Below, one piece after another: positions 58,211 through 64,000 of a stretch of DNA of 64,000 nucleotides (its first letter is position 1; each line of letters opens with the position of its first letter). The notes below the pieces were generated by a model. The model ran no database searches, had not been told where the DNA came from, and saw only the letters and a list, made by a program, of their open reading frames with translations. Location: contig OX485805.1 of the NCBI GenBank assembly GCA_950295325.1, positions 46,276,758 through 46,340,757 of the forward strand, given 5' to 3'. Source of the DNA: Polytrichum commune. Taxonomy: Eukaryota; Streptophyta; Polytrichopsida; Polytrichales; Polytrichaceae. Both the position numbers and the translations under genes were made by a program.

Positions 58211-60235
58211 GTTAACTAATCATTAATAGGTCAATGATCATGCACAAATAATATCATCGTGAACTAAACCTTAAAGGTCAGCAATCATGCACCACTATAG
58301 TTAACTAATCATTAATAGGTTAGTGATCAAGCACCACTATAGTTAACTAGGTTCTGAGAGGATTGTTTATTGCGCACCACTATTCACCACTTAGTGTAGT
58401 TAGTGGCGTTGTAGTTGCCACTATTATTTAGTGGTAGAAGGTCTCGAATACTTGCCAGCAGATTGCCTACTAGTAGGCTTATGAAAGTGCACAATATTAA
58501 TATCGGATGGAGGGCTAACCCTTGCGACACCCACTTTCACCATATGTTATAATCAACACAACAATAACATAACATCTGTTATGTTATTATAACCAACAGA
58601 CAACCTTAAAGTTTACCACCTTGCAATAAAGAAGTTCAACCCAAGTTAACTTATGCGTAGTACAATGAACACACGACATCCTTACACCGTCGCGTAGGCC
58701 TAAGGTATAGACACCCATAACCGATAACGCACCCATCACCGACAAGTAGACCTATGCATGAACGCGCATGGCTTAAATTAGCAGAAGTCGATGTTTTTAT
58801 ATTATAAACGTGAGGACCATATGACTTCGTGGAGGGGAAGTTGTCGAAATAGTTGTTGTCGGTCATGGGTGAAGCTATATGTTGGTTATGGACTCTAACC
58901 AACTTTCATGTTTGCAAAATTTGTAGTAATTCTAACTTTACTTAATCAATTTTGAAAAAAAGCTCGACATTCATCATGGACATTATTTTCCTACGCAGAA
59001 AAATTAACTCCTTCTTGATAACCGAAGATATGCTATGCTGAAATTCTTAAGTTATCGGTTATAGGTATAATATGTACCTTAACTTAAATTTAGGGGAAAT
59101 CTAGATATATTTAAAGATCCTACTACAGGCCACCGGTCCCTCTATAAATGTCCGTGAAGGATAGAAGATTTCAAGAGTGATTTAGATTGTGAATTTCTTA
59201 CATCTTTCTGCTACTGCTTTCTTGTTGTCCTCGAGATTATCATTGATACATTCTATTAACCTTGATAATGTCACCCTTGGTAATAGAACACCTTAAAGTT
59301 TGAAACCGATTTTCTTAGTGTAAAACTCCCTTGTTATTATCCCTATCATCCTAGACAATGCCACTATCCAAAATCCAAAATACATCCAAAATACTCCAAA
59401 ATACTCCAAAATCCGTAGTGTGAACGTTATAATATCAATTATGGATGGATTGTATGTGATGGTTGGATGGACAGATTGTAATAGCCAAAAGGGTCATGAG
59501 CCGCCCCCTGTGATAATGCAATGCTATTCACATGGTCATGAGCCGCCCATGTGCACCAACTTTGAACGGTGTTGTCTATACACGGCACTCAAAGGTGTTG
59601 TATGGGACGGCACTGTCAAGACTTCAGACCTTAAACAACTGCCAAAATAACTAGAGTTAACTAGAGTTTTTTCAAGACATTAGAAAACAACTATAGTTAA
59701 CTAGGAAATTTTCAAACCAATTTGAAGAACAACTATAGTTAACTAGAAATATTTAAGACCATATTAAAAAACAACTATAGTTAACTAGAAAAAAATTCAA
59801 CCAACTACAACTTGAGAGTTCCAAAAAATGTAAGGAGTCAACCAACAAGTTATTTCATTTTTGAATTAACGTATATTACATAACTTCTATAATAGACCTT
59901 ATGTTTGTCACCCATGAAGGCCCATCCCAAGAAGGACTAGAACCCATTATACTCTAAGTAACTTAGACATAATGAAGTCATCATCATGATGCTCATTGGG
60001 TGTTGATTGAGTGCGGATCACAACTGGAATCAAGTCCCAAATTTAAATTTTGAATAAAAGAGAAGGAAAATATATAGATGCTATGATCTGTCATGGTACT
60101 ACACTACAGGTTGTGCCCAACTTTAGTTAACTAGATATAACTATAGTTAACTAGATTTTTTGGCATACCAAAATCAAAACAACTATAGTTAACTACATTT
60201 TTTGGCAGGTCAAATCACAAACAACTATAGTTACG
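58210..60235. repeat. Dispersed AACTATAGTTAACTAG motif, about ten copies
   Basis: Copies or near-copies at about 58216, 58296, 58338, 59650, 59688, 59730, 59771, 60121, 60137, 60179 and 60219, all in the same orientation. In the first three it is part of a longer repeat ('caccactatagttaactaatc...aataggt'). The motif nests two small palindromes, AACTATAGTT and TAGTTAACTA. Confidence 0.9.
58563..58588. repeat. Perfect hairpin, 12-bp stem, 2-nt loop
   Basis: AATAACATAACA, TC, then its exact complement TGTTATGTTATT. AT-rich; function unknown. Confidence 0.9.
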
Positions 60236-60537
60236 AAAGGCAACTAGTTAACTGATAGTTGAATTAGTTGGTTAGTTGTCCAAGGTCTGCAAGACTTCTC
60301 GGCCTCTAATATGCATCCCACCTTCCGTCACATGTGTTCACCTAATATGTGTCTATGAGGGTTTCGGCTTGTGTGAAGTAATTTGGGATGTTAGTTAAGT
60401 TCTACGGTTAGGTGAGCTGGTCTAGGTACAGAGTAAGTGTCGACTTAAGCTAAATTAGTTCAATTGGTTTGCAGTGCAGGTGTTATTCGTTGTGTTGTTG
60501 TTTTTGTTGTTGTTGCTACATTGGAAGCTAGTGATTC

Positions 60538-60831
60538 CATGGAAGAAGACCCATTGATTGTTGATAGCAGTCACTGTGATGACGAGTCTAAAGTAGTATA
60601 GCTAAGCGATCATGCACAAAAATATGCTAAAGATGTTTTGAATTTTATGGTTAGCCAAGGTTTTCAGATTTTCAACACCCAGGAGTTGTTAGGAATGGAA
60701 AAAATCCATAACAAACTCATTAGAATTGGTGTTGGACAATAAACATCACTAAAACAATGTGACATTAGAAGCTCCTTTGTCTCTAGTGAGAGGTCTTTAC
60801 CTGGTCTCAATGACAGATTATGATGTGCTCT
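60538..60831 (+). pseudogene. Decayed open frame, unrecognised
   Basis: One frame from ATG 60538 (MEEDPLIVDSSHCDDESKVV) continues past a TAG at about 60598 (LSDHAQKYAKDVLNFMVSQG, then FQIFNTQELL) and a TAA at about 60739 to a TGA near 60820. Composition between the stops is protein-like, suggesting remnant coding sequence. No family was recognised. Confidence 0.4.
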
Positions 60832-60939
60832 TGCTGTTATTCACAATTTTGAATTAGAGTTTACATGTAAAAACATTGAAGTCTTGTATTTGTTATTTTC
60901 TTTTTTTACATTGAAATTTTATTTTGATTGTCTACCTAT

Positions 60940-62125
60940 TTTTTTTGATAATATCACATTATGCACAAATCTTCAGAATGTGACATTATCAAATATGACA
61001 CCTTCAATGCTTATATCACACTTTATGGTGAAACGGATGCTGTGATATTATCAAGGTTAGACTGTACCAATATGTTGAAATGTCAGTACCGTTTCAATAT
61101 ACTCAAACATCAATGTTTCATTATTGAAATTATTATTCTATCTTTTCACCATGTGTGTTCTTTAAGTTTGGTCTCACTTATATTATAATAGTATTGAACA
61201 TCGCTTAAATGATAAACATGATAATGTGCACTTTGAACAAAAATTTCAATACATACATGAAGGGCAATTTTTGAGCTAACCCTTCATTTTGAAAGGGAAA
61301 ATTTTAAGTTACCCTTCCTTATGAAATACAAGCAACCCTTCAAATTTATTCCCTGACACTAAACACCATAAACAATGTAACAATACTTATTGAATGCAGG
61401 GCCTAGTAAACAAATTAAACTTTTTAGGTTTGATCACCCCACCTTATTTTTCACTCGGAAATTAAACTCAAGGTTTTGATGATGATTTCAAGACAAAATT
61501 GCTCAGAAAAGAAATATTTGGACTACAAGGGAGCGCTAAATTGTCGTCCAAAGTATTCCAATGTGCTACTCTCACTGTCATAATGTAGATTTTTCAATTA
61601 ATATTTTTGCTTAAACATGTTACTTATGTTGATGAATTGTATCATATGGGCAATTAGTAGGCTAGCCTTGACACTTTGAGACCCCGCCAGCATCTAGTTT
61701 AGGCCCTTCGCAAATTGTGCACTTGACACTAAACATCATAAACGGTGTAGTACCTTCTTACATGTGGTGAAATATATATGTATATGAATATGTATGTGTA
61801 TATGTATAATTTTTGAGCTGCATATATATAGGTCCATTCAACTGAATCGTTTTTGAGAGTAGAGATTATCAACGTTTCAATACATAGTACACTCTTTTAA
61901 ACGTGTCTTCTTGATGTTTGCTCTTTGATCCTCACTGAACCCCATACCATTCAAATATAGGGGTTTCGGTTTATATACCAGCCAAGCGGTGGCGGTGGCC
62001 GTATCATATCTAAATTGAACCATTGTGATGGAATCAAGCCATTTGGACGAAAGCTCATTTGGTAAGTTAAGTGAATCATAAGTGAAAGCACCAACTAACA
62101 TCATACAGTTTGCAATCAATACCCT
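60940..62125. other. No gene recognised; AT-rich
   Basis: Contains the inverted pair TGATAATATCACA (60947) and TGTGATATTATCA (about 61040), and a 'tatatgtatatg' tract at 61770-61810. Confidence 0.5.
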
Positions 62126-62129
62126 CTAC

Positions 62130-62157
62130 AGTTAGTAGGAAGTACCCTTCCTACTAA
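62130..62157. repeat. Perfect hairpin, 12-bp stem, 4-nt loop
   Basis: GTTAGTAGGAAG, loop TACC, then CTTCCTACTAAC. No U-rich tail suggestive of a terminator. Confidence 0.9.
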
Positions 62158-62459
62158 CCCACACCCTCCTTAATGAGAACGGGTGAAACTACACCCTAGC
62201 CTACTCGTCCGCCCATCATGGTCCGGCGTCTAGGATCTGGGCCGTCCATTATTGATGGCACAATCCTGACCATCGGCACTTGGGCGAAGGGACGTGGCCG
62301 TTCCCAATCTTGGGTCCAGAATGACCTCCCCCGCTCAACACTTTCATTGTGTTTTCTCCTCTTCGATCCTAGTGTTTTCTCCTCTTGGTTCTTCCGTTGC
62401 AACATTGTGCACCCTCTCCCTCTCCGCACCCGGCTCCAAGTGTATTATGCATTTGCCTT

Positions 62460-62640
62460 CGTCTATGCTCCTTGCTTCATTGAAATTGCTGATCTAGTAT
62501 GCACCTTGCACCTTGCTTCACTGCCATCCGGTTGATCTCTTCTAGTATGCACCTTGTTTCATTGAAATCTGGTTGATATCTTGTAGTATGCACCTGGTTC
62601 ACTCCAATGTGGTTGAGCTCTGCCTCTAGTATGCACATTG
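62460..62640. repeat. Degenerate tandem repeat, unit about 41-48 bp, four copies
   Basis: 'tagtatgcacc' starts at 62495, 62543, 62584 and 62627, each followed by 'tt.ttca.tg..at..ggttga'. A stray copy lies near 62915. Confidence 0.85.
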
Positions 62641-63474
62641 CTCAACAATCTGCATCTTCCTTTTTTCAATTCACAATCTGCATCATATCTCCCTTTTCGC
62701 ACATTCCTCCACCCTCCTGAAGTGCCATCCACACCTGGGATCCACTCAGTATATCACAAAGAGCATCCTGGTTATGTTTATTTCATTGAATGCATTTTGC
62801 TTGACGTTTTTCTATACATTAGGCACCCTGAATTCTTATTAAGAAATCTTCTTTTGTTTGTTCCATCTCCATGGATTCGGGATGTTCACCCTGATACTCT
62901 TGATTTCTAAAGAGTATGCACCTGGAGCCTCCAAGTGTATTAAGTCAATTTTCGTGTTCCACATTGTTTGTTTGCTATGCTTCATTGAAATCTTCACCCC
63001 CAGCATCCTAAATTTGTTCAGTGCAATCGGCATCTTGAATTTTCCTTCGATATGCTCACTTTTTGAGGTATTTACAACTGGAACCTAATCACATTCTGGT
63101 TTTTCTTTTTCAATCCAGGCCCCTGAATCCTTGCAGCATAAGCATTCAGATTAGCCATATTCCTGTACACAATATTAAATAACCTCCATCTTGATCCATG
63201 TAGCAAGACATGGTATTGGTTTCTACAGTAATCAGAACTTATGTAAAATCCCCACTCCTGCTCTTATTGTTGATTCCAAGTGAAGGTCGTGCAAGCAGAG
63301 ACTGAGTAGCAAATATACATCCATACTCTTCACACATCAGGTACACTTCCCGGCTTGCATTGAATGTCAAAGACATAGAAATAAGAAGTTTACAGTCGAA
63401 GTATATTTCAAGATATAGTGGTGGGAAATATCCCCGTTCACACCTGACTGTACGGACACTCTTCAGGGTTGGAG
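62641..63474. other. No gene recognised
   Basis: Short frames on both strands without splice or domain support. Confidence 0.5.
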
Positions 63475-63959
63475 GCGCTGGGCCACTTTCACTCGATCGA
63501 GTGAAAGTGGCCCAGCGCTGGCGTGCTGGCTGCCTGAGAGCCATGGCTGGCCACTGGCCACTTTCACTCGATCGAGTGAAAGTGGCCCAGCGCTGGCGTG
63601 CTGGCTGCCTGAGAGCCATGGCTGGCCACTGGCCACTTTCACTCGATCGAGTGAAAGTGGCCCAGCGCTGGCGTGCTGGCTGCCTGAGAGCCATGGCTGG
63701 CCACTGGCCACTTTCACTCGATCGAGTGAAAGTGGCCCAGCGCTGGCGTGCTGGCTGCCTGAGAGCCATGGCTGGCCACTGGTCACTTTCACTCGATCGA
63801 GTGAAAGTGGCCCAGCGCTGGCGTGCTGGCTGCCTGAGAGCCATGGCTGGCCACTGGCCACTTTCACTCGATCGAGTGAAAGTGGCCCAGCGCTCGCGTG
63901 CTGACTGCCTGCTTGTGCCATGGACAACCATGGCTCACTTTCACTCGATCGAGTGAAAG
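63475..63959. repeat. 75-bp palindrome-cored satellite, seven cores
   Basis: The family 2 core starts at 63484, 63559, 63634, 63709, 63784, 63859 and 63936. Spacing is exactly 75 bp, except 77 bp for the last. Between cores an invariant spacer (cccagcgctggcgtgctgg..., ...ccatggctggccactggcc) is always in the same orientation and nearly identical. The first core is centred in a 44-bp perfect palindrome (63475-63518). Because 75 is a multiple of three, several frames on both strands stay open (25-residue peptide repeats such as LSLDRVKVAQRW); I do not treat these as coding. Confidence 0.97.
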
Positions 63960-64000
63960 CATTAATGTTGAGTTGAGTGATGCATTAATGTGGTTTGAAG

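Noticed and set aside
63239-63956. Long open frames on both strands encoding 25-residue repeats (TFTRSSES..., LSLDRVKV...)
   Set aside because: They come from a 75-bp satellite whose length is a multiple of three. Overlapping open frames on opposite strands and perfect palindromic cores fit repeat DNA, not a protein.
63475-63959. CRISPR-like array of regular palindromic repeats
   Set aside because: Spacers are identical rather than unique, there are no associated genes, and the DNA is plant nuclear.

Overview
The window is plant nuclear DNA. It has GT-AG introns, TTTAGGG-type telomeric repeats, plant-style MULE, CACTA, SINE, MITE and LTR debris, and a plant NB-ARC gene pair. The NB-ARC genes carry armadillo and TPR repeats instead of LRRs, and a DUF7869-like gene is present. 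Both suggest a non-flowering streptophyte (bryophyte, lycophyte, fern or charophyte), but this is inference and the species cannot be fixed from the window.

Layout. 0-8 kb: a decayed spliced gene with a DGNHR motif (minus strand, running off the left edge), a 311-bp tandem repeat, two exons of a mitochondrial ATP synthase beta pseudogene, a 26S rRNA pseudogene with a large internal deletion, and a small intact-looking three-exon gene. 8.8-13.6 kb: a broken MULE transposase gene with a CACTA element nested in it and a SINE nested in the CACTA. 14.9-17.4 kb: exons of an unassigned, probably plastid-targeted, minus-strand gene with a tandem repeat in its intron. 17.5-31.4 kb (copy A) and 38.6-49.6 kb (copy B): a direct segmental duplication, each copy holding one NB-ARC-ARM-TPR immune-receptor-like gene on the minus strand. 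Copy B reads open through four exons (about 1087 aa). Copy A is broken by a solo LTR in exon 1 and has lost the acceptor AG of exon 2. The 7-kb spacer holds a TA-flanked MITE and a second member of a TG..CA solo-LTR family whose first member sits in copy A. 49.6-53.9 kb: a possible transposon terminus, a GGGAAC-rich array and a DUF7869-like gene with one in-frame TGA. 54-64 kb: no convincing gene, but dense repeats: long perfect palindromes, a 21-bp minisatellite, two opposed interstitial telomeric blocks, a dispersed AACTATAGTTAACTAG motif and a 75-bp satellite.

The most unusual signal is a pair of GATC-centred palindrome families. Family 1 (TTGTCTCGGATCCGAGACAA) recurs in the first 14 kb. 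Family 2 (core TTTCACTCGATCGAGTGAAA) occurs eleven times in the last 10 kb. At two loci family 2 lies at the centre of a longer perfect palindrome (94 bp and 44 bp) made of locus-specific flank. At a third locus the unit between cores is inverted relative to its neighbour. This looks like a palindrome that nucleates inverted duplication or inversion of adjacent DNA. That mechanism is inference; the palindromes themselves are read directly.
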